From assembly GCA_946902985.2 (NCBI GenBank), contig OX336393.1:362744779-362808778 (forward strand): a DNA stretch of 64,000 nt, read 5' to 3'. A program made the translations under genes and the position numbers. Below are positions 44,884 to 55,723 of the stretch, piece by piece. The notes under the pieces were generated by a model, which was given only the letters and a program-made list of their open reading frames with translations, had not been told where the DNA came from and ran no database searches. The DNA is from Meconema thalassinum. Its lineage: Eukaryota; Arthropoda; Insecta; Orthoptera; Tettigoniidae. The number at the start of each line of letters is the position of its first letter. Within the stretch, counting starts at the first letter, position 1.

Positions 44884-45497
44884 TGTTGTTTTTTGAGTCT
44901 TCAACTTTTGACTGTATGATGCAGCTCACCATACCTCCCCATCCTGAGCTAATCGTTTTATCTCTACATAGCTAGCACAGCTTACATCGGAGGCAATCTG
45001 TTTAACAACCTTAATCTACCATTACAGTACTTATTCTCGATCTATCCTTTCATAACTAAGCTTGCTATCCCTGGGTGTCTTAGATGTGTCCTACTAACCT
45101 ATTTCTTCTATTCATTGGCAGTCACCAGAAACGTCTGTTCTCTGCACCCATCTTAATACCTCTTCATTCGTTACTCTATTTACCCATCTGATCTTCATCA
45201 TTCTCCTGTAACACCACATTTCAAATGCTTCTATTCTCCTCTTTTCTGCTGCGTTAACAGACCAAGTTTCACTTCCATAGAGAGCCATGCTTTCAAAAAT
45301 GACTTCCTAATACCTAAGTGTCTATTAATTTGATGTCAACAGATTTATCTTCTGTATAAATGCTTTCCTTGCCCGAGCCAACCTCATTTTTATATCCCCT
45401 TTTCTTCGTCCATCACAGGTTATTTTGCTTCCTAAGTAACTGAAGTCTCCTACTTACTTTAGCTTCTCACCTGGTAATTTCACGTCAATAGGGGCCT
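44884..45497 (-). pseudogene. Decayed copy of the 17040-18770 retrotransposon
   Basis: Matches 17040-17660 throughout, starting at the tail (TTTTTTGAGTCTTCAAC) and including TCATCATTCTCCTGTAACACC and CTTCCTAAGTAAC. Small deletions break the frame repeatedly. It ends at a TTTCACGTCAATAGGGG breakpoint. Confidence 0.85.
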
Positions 45498-46884
45498 ACA
45501 CAGCTAGATAAGAATAAAGGTAAGAAGTTACTGAAATGAGTGATACTCTCTTATTTCGTCTCATACAGTATGTAATTTCACATCGAGCGATACGATAGAA
45601 CTGCTTTATGAAGATCTGGTTGTGGAGCTTTTACGCTGACAATTAATATTCTCATTGGAATGCAGAATTACAACCAAATTAAAATGGAAATGGCAAAAAA
45701 TAATGTGTTCGTGTTTTAGTTATCTACATTTATCTCTATCGATAATATCGGAGATTGGAGGGATAAGAGAGAACACATAGAACTGTACCATAGCAGCTCC
45801 TGATTATAACAATTCGGGTGAATTTCTGTGAATACGACTCATGGGCTATCTATCACTGATAATATTCAGCAATTCGAATTTACCTTCCCCCTCTCTCTCT
45901 CTCTCCCTTCTACCCACCCTACCACACACGCACCAAACCACTATTACCAATGTAACTATTTCCTCCTCCCATCTCCCAAAAAACCACCCACCCACACACC
46001 CAGCCCGGCAGTATAATCTCCCTGTGGCGAAACCAGCGAGAACGGCCCAAGCGGGGAGGTAGTAGGTACTCCATTCCACCCCCACGGATGGGGGTGGGGG
46101 GACACAGAACTGCCACATTCACCAATTTGTTAGACTGTTCGGCAGCCATAGGCCTCTCCTGGGATGACTTCATTATGCTGGGATAGCACAAACCTCCATC
46201 CACGTGGCCTATTATCCCTTGTTCAAAAGCGGACTCTTCCAATTCACAAACGCACACACACAATTCGGGTATATTTCATGTAAAATAATGTGACCACGTT
46301 CTCCCCCCACCCGCTACCACCCTAACTATGCCACAGAGAAAATAAAAAGGAAAAAGGAAAGTAATGGGAAGAGGAAATAATAATTATGTATTTTATTCAT
46401 GTAGGAGCGTGGTTAAGCAGTAAAGAATGGCAGAGAACTATTTAAAGCAAGTTTAACGTCGTTTAGTGTAATTAAGAGTATTATTGTTGTAGGCTTTATC
46501 TAGAAATCGGAATTCGAGAGGAAATTTATACCCTTATACGTGAGTTCTGGTATTCAAATGGTCGTGTGTGCGTTCATTGATCATGGAAGCAGTGCAGGAG
46601 GAGGAGGTAGAAGAGGATGGTGTAAATGAAAGCGGATAAAGAGAGACAAAGAGGGTTTTCTACTGCAATAGCCAATGGCTAATAAAACTAGCTCGTTCAT
46701 CTTCAACTACAGCGTCACTCCATTAACTAGCAATGGGTGGACTAGGTCGTAAGTGGTCATTTTATGACGAGATCGCTAAACGTCATAAAATTGGCTCCGT
46801 GAGAAGTAGAATTCACTTAGATAGAAAGGATTGAGAATGTCCAAGTGAATGATTCGATACGTGGAAAATCTATTAACACTGGCG
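45498..46884. other. No gene; CT-rich and G-rich low complexity at 45885-46100
   Basis: Frames in 45828-46263 reflect pyrimidine-rich composition. I see no domain. Confidence 0.4.
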
Positions 46885-47065
46885 AAACTCTTAGAAGCAG
46901 CCGACTTCACGCCACCAAGTCATTGCGCGAAAAGGGTTTTCAAGAGCACGAGGAGTTTCGTAGTCACGCAACAAACGGCAGCACTAGGGTAATAGATACG
47001 ATCGCCATTCAGGGAACAAGCGGCTACGTTCTAGACTCCCAAGTTAAGATGAAAGCATTTGAGCT
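46885..47065 (+). pseudogene. Retrotransposon C-terminal scrap
   Basis: Frame words: KSLREKGFQEHEEF, TNGSTRVIDTIAIQ and SGYVLDSQVKMKAFEL. This resembles the restriction-like region near the C-terminus of some non-LTR elements (R2-type pattern with TNGSxRxxDxIA and a following ...DP(T)..F-type block). The similarity is short, so this is tentative. Confidence 0.4.
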
Positions 47066-47081
47066 GAGCTCAAGGTCAAAC

Positions 47082-47404
47082 AATTCTCTGTGGATTACCG
47101 TCGATCCCGGAAGGGTCGGGGATCTACTTGGGTCCTTGGTCAGTAGGCTAGGTTTCTTTTTTTTTTGTGTTAATGTTCGAACGCTCGTTTTCATTTGCAA
47201 GCCCTTTACGATATTAACAAGTATCAATATTATATTTCAATATCAAAGAATATTGAAATTATTACATCCCTATTTAATGATTACTATAATATTGTCTTAA
47301 ATTGATGTCTACAATGAAACATTACATGTGGTTAAATTGCCTAACCTAAACTAACCTAACCTAACCTCATCTCATCTAGCGTCGACGGTAATCCACGGAG
47401 AAAT
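47082..47404. mobile_element. Short inverted-repeat element (MITE-like)
   Basis: Ends 47082-47104 and 47381-47404 are inverted copies with GTGGATTACCGTCGA in common. Just inside the right end is CCTAACCTAAACTAACCTAACC, a run close to the insect telomeric unit TTAGG read on the minus strand. No ORF of its own. Confidence 0.65.
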
Positions 47405-48726
47405 GTTTTGATCAAGGGCCCAACTCAAACGTGTCCGTGACTATCATATCCATGGGACCAACTCGAATGTTTGAAACTTGTTTTTTTTTAAATTATTTGA
47501 ATAGAACCCAATACTTCAATATATCTCAGTACTATGAGAGAACGTAACAAGCTTGTGAACTTTTCCATGATATAATTCATCTTTGAAAATGGTTAGTTAT
47601 TGTGGATTTTAGTGACGGACCAGCGTGGTCATCTGCTCCTCACTTTGAAAACCTGTGTAAATATATTATTTTGTTTCTAATAGATTACCCCAACTTGTGA
47701 TAGGACATCTCACAAAGATTCCTTGTTAATGCACATATTTTTGTTTATTTAATTTTCTTTTCAGTTTCCATGTTTATTGATATTTATTTTTTATTTTTTT
47801 CTACATTTTATCTTCGTATATTTTTTTCCTATCATATTTTTTTGTTTTTTTTTGTTATTTTTATTTTTACTTTTTTATATTTTCTGTTTTTTATTTTTAT
47901 TATTTTCAATTTTATTTTGTTTTGAATTTTATTTGTTTTTATTTTCAATTTTTATTATCAAATTGATGAGTTGAAGAGTTGATTTCATTTTATTTTGCTA
48001 GAATCATAGAAATTCCTTTAGGAAACAGCTCCCTTTTGAAGTTTTCATATCTGTTGAATAACCTTGAAAATTAGACCGTAGCGGTAGGCTTATTCGAACC
48101 CAAAAATGCTGATGTCCTTATAAGTGGGCTAAGCAACTTACTGAACACCATCACCGTTCAGCGCTTTCTTCATGTAAGGCTTGGAAATGAGTCCTGATCG
48201 TGGCATGAGCTGTGATGTATTAAATTTTTTAGCATGCCTGTCCAAATAGCAACTGTATATATCGTAACAATTGTTTAAGTAATAATAATAACTAAGGCTT
48301 AACTGTTGCAGAATTCCATTGGTAACTTAAACAATGAGATAAAAACAAACACATTCATCACTTGGACTTGAGATTTAAGTAGTTTAAAAGCACAACTTCT
48401 CAGTCTGCCATGATAAATGGTTGTAAACATGTGTGGCATACTGTGAAATAAAAGGCTGGAGCTGCTGTTAAGGCACTGAGTGCTCGGGAAGCCAGCCAAA
48501 CTCCGGATAATACTTGTTGTACTAAGGTTAAGTGGAGTTTTACGTAGGTCGACATCCTGCCCGGGAGAAACCTAACAAGTGTCTTGGGGTTTCATTAGCT
48601 GGCAACCTGCTCAAAAGTGGAGTGCTTGTGTCTACACTGAAAGTAGGGCACATCTACTTAGACTTAATATTTTAATCCACACAACTACTTTCAGAGACAC
48701 GTACTTTGGAGGACTTTTAGAACCAA
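47405..48726. other. No gene; A/T-rich run 47750-47990
   Basis: T-rich low complexity; the Phe-rich frame 47777-47974 follows from composition. Confidence 0.45.
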
Positions 48727-49255
48727 CCCACCGCCGTCTCGTAGTGTAATGGTTAGGATGATTGGTTGTTGTTGATTTGGTTGAGGGGCTTGCACTTCAT
48801 AGTCAATCAGCCCCGTGTACTTGGTTGTGTGTATAAGAATAACCTGTGTTATGGTGGTGTCTCTGGTAGTTTGTGTATTTGTAGTGCAGGTGAGGATTGG
48901 GAAGGAAGCAGTCGTGGCCTTAAGTTAGGAACCATTCCGGCATTTGCCTGGAGTCGAAATGAGAAACAACGGAAAACCACTTCCAAGATGGCTGAGGTAG
49001 GAATCGAATCCGCCTCTTCTCAGGCTGAGGGTACCACGTTCTAGCTGTTAGATCAGAATTTAAATTCTTAGCAGAAATCAAACCCGGACCTCCGGGGCAA
49101 CAGTCAAGAATGACAGCCGCTACGCTACGAGCGAGGATTATTGGCTGCCTTCCCAGAGATCCCAGGTTGGATTCTCGGCTCTGCTAAGAAATTTAATTCT
49201 GGTCTGAGGACAAGAATGGAGTCGACTCAGCTTCGTGAAGACGAGAGATTGGATT
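48727..49255 (+). repeat. tRNA-headed SINE split by other repeats
   Basis: Head GTCTCGTAGTGTAATGGTTAGGAT is interrupted at about 48768 and resumes near 49133 with AGGATTATTGGCTGCCTTCC and GATCCCAGGTTGGATTCTCGG. AGGATGATTGG/AGGATTATTGG at the two edges looks like a target duplication. The insert is a minus-strand CCCCGTGTACTTGG-tail SINE (48769-49045) plus another SINE scrap (49046-49131). Confidence 0.6.
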
Positions 49256-49894
49256 CGCTTCTAAAATTTAGTTGGTTTGTACCAACATCTTCCAAATCGT
49301 CACAATAGTGCAGGAAAATCTTGAAAAGTCAACGGAAATATATTTATTTTTGGGGAGTCCGCTGTCCTTGGGGGAAATCATAGACGTGTCTCATACAAAA
49401 CTGTCGCTTATAATGAAATCGGCCAACAGTGTAAACTCTCAAAGATTGCCGCCAAGTGGAAAAAGCAGCGCATCAATGCGGTTCTCACAGGAGGAAATAT
49501 ATTTGTTTATAAAGTGCTTTTAAAGAAATAAACAAGACGATAGCCCCTGGCAGAACTGTGACGCGTACAGCTCGCATAGCACTAGCGCCAGGCCGGTAGT
49601 CTGTACACATGGGGCGCACACAGCCCATTATGCGAGAGTTCTCGCTCCGGTTCGCTAGTCAATATTATTATTATTAGTCTATGATTATTATCAGGCAAAT
49701 TCCACACAACCCAAGTACACGGGGATACATGGCAATATAATAAACCTCATAAATCAACAACTCAGTTCATTTATACCACAAGCAGAGCCACAAGAAGATA
49801 AAGAATAAAATAAATTTAGAATGATGTAACGTGTGGTAACAATGTAGAGAAGAAATATTATATAAACAATTCATGCTTTTGGGCTAATGCCGTG
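49256..49894. other. No gene recognised
   Basis: No domain in the 83-codon frame 49272-49523. A tail-like CCCAAGTACACGGGGAT occurs at 49710-49726. Confidence 0.35.
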
Positions 49895-50838
49895 TGTATT
49901 TTTAATTTAAACCATACGTTTCGGAGAAATCTTGACTCCTTTTTCAATGGAAATAAACAATGTGGCCAAAGAAAGTATATCAATGAGATTACAAAAAATA
50001 TAGATAAATTCCTCTGTTCGTCACCAGAGAGCAGCTGCCAGAAATTACTGTATGGACCATGGTAGAAAGGCGGACAGAGTAGTAAGTAAGGAGAAGGTAA
50101 AGGGGCCGGGGTGACAATATAGAGACTCCTCGAAGAATGAGGAGGGGGGGGGGAGGTGGGGGGGGGTTAGATGGATATAAGGAAACATAAACAAAAGGGA
50201 AGTGTATCTGAACAATACCTAACGTCATACAGTCAACGGCGAAAAAACAGATGGAAACTCCTCCAGTGACGAACAAAGGAGATCAAATCCAGGCTCTGAG
50301 CCCTAGAGGGAAAATGTACAATTTTAAATATGTGAAGAACAGAGAGACTGAGAGGAACTATCTCCCTAGATCCTTAATAACTGGTAGCCAAGTGTCACTT
50401 AGCTGATATCCAGTGTCTCTGTTAAAATTATTGGGATTTTTACGAATTTCAACTGCCTCCCTTATCATTCTAGACCAGTTGTGCTTAACAAGGGCAAGCG
50501 CATGAGCATCCTTGAAACATACATCGTGCCCTGAAGACAGGGCATGTTCAGCTATAGCTGATTTGTCAGGTTGGTTTAGACGGATGTTCCTTTGATGCTC
50601 TTTGATGCGAGTTGCAATGGAACGTTTTGTTTGTCCAATGTAGACTTTTCCGCAAGTACAAGGGACTTCATACACCCCAGGTTGTAGTAATGGAGACAAT
50701 TTATCTTTGTTTAATGCTAAACGTTGACCAATTTTCGTCATAGTGCCGAAAACTGTTTTTATCTTGTGCTTGCGGAGAATCTTAGCAACGCGGTCAGTGG
50801 TGTTGTGAATATAAGGGAGGTAAGAAATATTAGTTCAT
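49895..50838 (-). mobile_element. Penelope-like element, 3' part
   Basis: Minus-strand element: the end of the coding region (50358-50838) is followed by a non-coding 3' region down to about 49895, including TACGTTTCGGAGAAATCTTG (plus), the type of sequence found in Penelope terminal repeats. The 5' side is cut at 50838, where a LINE tail begins. Confidence 0.75.
50358..50838 (-). pseudogene. Penelope-like RT end with GIY-YIG endonuclease
   Basis: Starts in frame upstream of the first Met with PYIHNTTDRVAKILRKHKI (end of the RT part), then PLLQPGVYEVPCTCGKVYIG (the GVY...VYIG pair, with CTC possibly part of the linker finger). TRIKEHQRNIR holds the conserved Arg and His, MIREAVEIRKNPNNFN the catalytic Glu, and it ends WLPVIKDLGR. 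The endonuclease is intact and open for its whole length. It would nick target DNA for the element's insertion. The RT core is missing, so the copy is dead. Confidence 0.9.
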
Positions 50839-50889
50839 GGACAGGGAGGTATGGAGACCAGCTCAAACCAATCTCAAGACTGAAGACTC

Positions 50890-50925
<36 letters not shown>

Positions 50926-50950
50926 CGACGACGACGACGACGACGACTTT
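50837..50950 (+). repeat. LINE 3' tail with (CAA)n(CGA)n
   Basis: GGACAGGGAGGTATGGAGACC...CTGAAGACTCAAACAACAAC is the extreme 3' end of the family at 17040-18770, only about 55 bp long, followed by a (CAA)n/(CGA)n run. Confidence 0.8.
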
Positions 50951-51509
50951 TTCCGGGATAAAAATTGTAGACTATGATTATTTAAAATATACAGACATAA
51001 ATATGATTTTATTAAAATAGATAACGTATCGTTGTGTAAGCCATGGGTAATAAACAGTTATCACTGGAATTCGTGTCAGTCTGGAGAGAATGGTAGAACC
51101 AAAATGGTTATTTTTTGTAAAAAAAAAAATCCTGTAAATAGTCTATATAGGTGGGGGTGGGTGTGGAGACTTTGATATATTTGTCGAATGTTGGAATACC
51201 AGGAGCAAGAGTGATAAGCGACCGTAGGAGTGTTCATGGCGGTGTAAACTCGATATCATCTACGCGGGCCGCACAAATGCGATTCCCCCCTCCCTAACTC
51301 CCTCCTACACAGGCACGGCACGCAACTTTTAATTTAATGGCGTTAACAAAACGGAGAGGGTGAGATTAGCAGGCAAGGATTTGTACACATCATTCACACG
51401 TACGAGTACACTGTTCTCAGATATATACGCACAAGTTATCAGAGAGGACTGTTACGCGGTGCTATCATTAGCTCCCACGTGTTTACAGAATTGGGCTTCA
51501 CAACTAGAG
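50951..51509. other. No gene recognised
   Basis: AT-rich, then GC-moderate spacer. Confidence 0.35.
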
Positions 51510-51765
51510 CTATTGTGGTGGCCACCACGGGTCTCACGCTGAGCCATGCATTGCTTCCACTTGTACCAGGCTCCATTACTTCCTGGTTTCCCAATTCTAC
51601 TTCTGGCAAATGCCGGGATGGTTCCCAACTCAAGGCCAGAGCCGTCTCCTTCATAATTTTCACCTGACCATCACAATAACATAGGTTACCAGAAAAGTTC
51701 TACAAACACCCAAGTACACGGGGATAAATGACAACGATGGCTTCACCCCTCAAATAGAACAACAA
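51510..51765 (+). repeat. Fused fragments of repeat R and the window-start SINE tail
   Basis: 51510-51573 has GGTGGCCACCACGGGTCTCA and GCATTGCTTCCACTTGTACC of repeat R. 51574-51765 has CAATTCTACTTCTGGCAAAT and CCCAAGTACACGGGGAT of the 1-195 family. Confidence 0.55.
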
Positions 51766-51934
51766 CAACCACCACCACCTCTATTCCATCTTTCCTTTCG
51801 AACTCCATTGGTCAAATCTTCTACTCTTACGAACCTGAACGGTATTCGAAGACAAAGGTGTCTTTCATTTTACCGCCTTACCGCCTTAATTAACAGGCAA
51901 AATCGTGAACCATATTGTAAAATGCATTGTATTG

Positions 51935-52310
51935 TATTGTATGTCTACCCCTTATTATTCCCGTTTTCCAACGGGGTCGGGGATGAGATGCGATGGAAGT
52001 CTTTGTGGCGATGGTTTTACGGCCGGATGCCCTTCCTGACGCCAACCTCATGAAAGGAGTTAATGAGAGATGAAATGAATGATGGTGAATGAAACTGGGC
52101 AAGGATGGGGAAGGAAGCGGCCGTGGCCTGTCAGAAGGTACCGTCCCAGCATTTGCCTGGTGTTGAAAATGGGAAACCACGGAAAACCATTTCAAGGACG
52201 GCCGACGGTGGGGCTCGAACCCACGCGTCTACAGAGTCAGCAGAGAGCTTGGTCCCATGACCTAATGCTGCGCGTTAGCCAGCGTAACCACTACTGTCGG
52301 TCATATTGTA
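51935..52310 (-). repeat. tRNA-headed SINE
   Basis: Minus-strand head AGTGGTTACGCTGGCTAACG...GCGTGGGTTCGAGCCCCACC (box B). The body has CCATTTTCAACACCAGGCAA and CTTCCCCATCCTTGCC, ending near 51935. A head of a type not seen elsewhere in the window. Confidence 0.65.
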
Positions 52311-52705
52311 AAATGCATTGATTTGCTTATTAACTTTGATAACTATTAAATTAACACTTGTTAATGCTTAAAATGTTTTCTTCTTTATTGATGAAACATG
52401 TATTCGACATGTCAGTGGAGCCTTCGTCAGCTTGGTTACTTAGCTTAACACTATATTAGGTGTTTGATGAACAATATTACAATGTAACGTTAACTTCGAA
52501 ATGGACGTCCTTGCAATTTCAATTAGGAAATATTTTTCATGTACTCAAACCAGAAAGCAAATATCTACAATAGAAGTGTTGTTCAATATAAATCTTGCAT
52601 CTTCCAAGTAATCTGTAACAAACTGTATTGTGTAGTAGTCCTGTTAAAAATATATGGGAAATTGTTGCTAGCGAAGTCTGTGGAAAATAATTAACAGAAT
52701 ATAAA
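52311..52705. other. Spacer with GAAACATGTATTCGACATGTC motif
   Basis: Contains the ATGAAACATGT...CTTCGTCAGC pattern (52390-52430) shared loosely with 14993, 41310 and 63910. No gene. Confidence 0.4.
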
Positions 52706-53203
52706 AGGCTGTTGGTTAGTTCCTCAGCTTTAGGGGCTGCGACAACGCAGTCATGTAGCCCCGTGTACTTTGGGTGTGTGTAGAATCTGTCTGATAACCG
52801 TTGTTAATTGTGATGACTGTATTAGTGTGTTATCTGTAATTAATTTAAGGACTGCAGACGTTCAATTTCAAGTGGTTCCTACTTATGCTACCATCAACGA
52901 CACCTGGCCACGTACTTGGCTACTAGATGCCACCGCAACCAACACCCTGCAGCGAACGTTGTCACTATTACTAGACCATTAATCAAATCTAACCTACAAA
53001 TTTAGCTTCGCACAATTGTAGTTAGTGTAAGGTTCTTTTGCATGCCATAAATCTATGACATGGGCCGGCTGGCTTTACTTCCCCTCCAAAGGAAGGCATA
53101 CTGAGGGATTTTAACGCTCTTAAAAATCCGAACACTTCGGCCAGGTTTGAACCCGCGATACTTGGCATAGACGATCAGCATGCTACCAACTACGCCACCA
53201 AAG
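52706..53203 (-). repeat. tRNA-headed SINE, type I-B
   Basis: Same layout as 10274-10787: tail GCCCCGTGTACTTTGGGTGT at low coordinates, body CATAGATTTATGGCATG-type, head GGCGTAGTTGGTAGCATGCT at high coordinates. Confidence 0.75.
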
Positions 53204-53776
53204 GAGTGTACTGACATTCAAGCAACATTAACCTATAATAAAAATGTATTGCCAACGAAAATCCCTAAAACGTTACGAAACATCCCCAGTTCTTCACGGC
53301 CCGTATTCAATTCTTGCACCCACAGGGCACGCTGCTTTTGTTTTAGAGATCTGTCTAGTTCACGGATATAATCAATAGTGCAACACTTCACTCCGATGGA
53401 CAAAATTAAATGTGTACTCATCTATTAGAGATATTATATGGGGCTAATTTGTGCTCGCATGTAAACACCAATTTTGGTGACCAGTGCACATACAGTCTCG
53501 TCTGTTTATTTTGGAAAACCCAGCAGCTAATTCATCAATCTGATTGAGCTTTATCCAATGAAGTCGGAAAAGAAGAGCAAATTTATACAGGTACCGTTTG
53601 GTACTGCCAATTTATTAGCAAATATTACACACGTACAAATACGATACACATGTTCGACAGAGTTCTGCACTACGCGCTGTGTAGTCCTGTATATGCCATC
53701 AATGTTAGCAGCTAGCCCTATTTTACAATAATACACTAATCGAGAAGTTTTAAAATAACATATCTCTGGAAGAGTA
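53204..53776. other. No secure gene
   Basis: The minus-strand frame 53233-53421 contains LKQKQRALWVQELNTGREEL, faintly like the start of Harbinger-associated transposases, but too short to assign. The rest is unrecognised. Confidence 0.35.
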
Positions 53777-54505
53777 AGCTTGCCACGGTGGGTGAGTGGT
53801 TAACGTGTGGGTCTACTAACCCCAAGCTTGCAGGTTCGCTCTTGGCCGTGGTAAGTGATTTTTGAATGACGGCCAAAATTTACGACACGCATGTCATAAA
53901 GATAAGCCTCCGTGGCTTAGGCAGTAGCACGCCGGCCTCTCACCAATGGGTCCGTGGTTCAAATCCCGGTCACTCCATGTGAGATTTGTGCTGGACGAAG
54001 CGGAGGCAGACAGGTTTTTCTCCGGGTACTCCGGTTTTCCCTGTGACAATTTCATTCCAGCAACACTCTCCACTATAATTTCATTCCATCTGTCATTCAT
54101 TTAATCATTGCCCCAGGGGAGTGCGACAGGCTTCGGCAGCCGGCACAGTTCATATCCTCGCCGCTAGATGGGGCTTCATTCATTCCATTCCCTGACCCGG
54201 TCGGTCGACTGGAAGCAGCCTGTGGATTTTTATTTTCATGTCATACGATGTTGGCATGTCAAAGAACCCATTTGAATTCAGTAGGGCTTGTTCATAATGG
54301 CAAAATTAATCTCGGGAGTTTCCGCCAACACAAAGTTCCTAATTTCTCTACTAGAAAGCGCTATAGTGTTCAAGGAGCTTAGATATCTAAACTCCTTGAC
54401 TCTCATAGTTCAAGAAACAACGAAATTCGACATGCAAGCTACCCTCTGGGTGTCAAATAACAAAGCTTGCACCCGGCACCCGAGAAGTTACGATATTATT
54501 ATCTG
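53777..54505 (+). repeat. SINE type V interrupted by SINE type II
   Basis: Head AGCTTGCCACGGTGGGTGAG...CTTGCAGGTTCGCTC; the 3' part 54246-54505 has CGATGTTGGCATGTCAAAG, CGCCAACACAAAGTTCCT and GGTGTCAAATAACAAAG. The interruption is 53899-54236. Confidence 0.8.
53899..54236 (+). repeat. SINE type II, nested
   Basis: AAGATAAGCCTCCGTGGCTTAG...GGTTCAAATCCCGGTCAC head and the type II body. The host SINE word CATGTCATA stands on both sides (53890-53898, 54237-54245) as a 9-bp target duplication. Confidence 0.85.
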
Positions 54506-54634
54506 GAAGAGTTTTACTGTAGTTTGTGTCAATCTTCGAAATAATGCGGCTTTAAATATTGTTACATTAGTAATTGATTTATTTTCTGAAGTACGGTAGC
54601 AATTAATAAATAAACAAGTAGGTAAATACTGTAC

Positions 54635-54636
54635 AT

Positions 54637-54671
<35 letters not shown>

Positions 54672-54672
54672 C
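54635..54672. repeat. (TTTA)n microsatellite
   Basis: Tetranucleotide run, about nine units. Confidence 0.9.
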
Positions 54673-54687
54673 ATATTTATTAATTCA

Positions 54688-55720
54688 GCCCCCTAGGTGC
54701 TCACGACTAATGGGACGTGGGTTGGCGACCACGGTACCCCAGCTGAGTTCAGCATTGCTTCCACTTACTTGTGCCGAGCTTATATGTGTCAAATTTCCTG
54801 TCGACCTCCCTTGGTCAACTCTTGTTGTCTTCCGACCCCGACGGTATTAGGGTATCCGACGCCTAGGAATTATTTGGCCCCGTGAAGAAGAAAGTAGTGT
54901 GGAAGTCCCCCAAGGCACTAATGAGTAGTGGAATGTGGGTTGGCCACCACGAGACCTCATCTAAGTCCAGAATTGCTTCCATTTACTTGTGACGGGCTCC
55001 TCTTCATCTTTTCTGTCGAATGCTCGGACAACATTTGGCCCCCCCCGACCACAACGGTATTGGGGTATCCGAGATCTAGATCTAGATTGCCGACAATTAA
55101 GATCCGCCTTAATTGCCTCTAGTCTTATCTTTCGTGATACCCACTTTTTCGAGGATACAAACTTCTCAATTTCTTTTTCACATAATCTCCTGCCTACTCT
55201 AAGGCATCCTAGATGAGGCAGACGTTTTGTGTAGCCCCACAGCTTATGGTGCACCCAGTCTTCTGGCCCTGGTCTCATTCGAGCCCGACGGTATTAGGGT
55301 ATCTGAGGCCTTGGAATGTTTTTCAATTTCCCGCCCTAATTGGCCCTTGTCTCATCTTTCCTGAAACACTCATTCTTTGAGGGGTCAGATCTCTTCCTTT
55401 TCTCTTCATGGTATCTCTTTCCTTCTGCAAGTCCCTAAACGAAGCAGTGTGTGTGTATTCCCATCACTTTTGGTGCACCCTGGATAGTGCTACACTCTCA
55501 AGTGCCCACAGCTGGTGAGTTCGGGAGTTGGTGACCCCGAGGGATTCTTGAGCTGAGTCCGTTTTCCTCTTTTTCCACTGACCCTGGGACGGACTCTCTC
55601 CTTTTTCCGTTCCTATCTGCCTTTCGTGGCTCTCCTTCCTTCCATGTCCCTCAATCCTTATTCTTCGACGGTTGAAGGCATTTCTTTTTCTCCTGTCCTT
55701 TATTTCCAGTTCTCCTTTGA
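54688..55720 (+). repeat. Cluster of repeat R copies
   Basis: At least two clear copies (54688-54868 and 54905-55085), each with GGACGTGGGTTGGCGACCAC-type sequence, GCATTGCTTCCA and a CGACGGTATTAG-type word. Weaker copies extend to about 55720. No coding content is evident. Confidence 0.6.
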
Positions 55721-55723
55721 TTT

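Noticed and set aside
45828..46263. Overlapping frames on both strands in CT-rich sequence
   Set aside because: Low-complexity composition, no domain.
47338..47368. Telomere
   Set aside because: Only about five degenerate CCTAA units inside an inverted-repeat element. Too short and internal.
47777..47974. Phe/Leu-rich frame resembling a membrane protein
   Set aside because: It comes from a T-rich low-complexity run. Hydrophobicity is due to TTT/TTA codons.
53233..53421. Possible Harbinger-associated fragment
   Set aside because: Only about 20 residues look similar, and no terminal repeats or catalytic part are visible.
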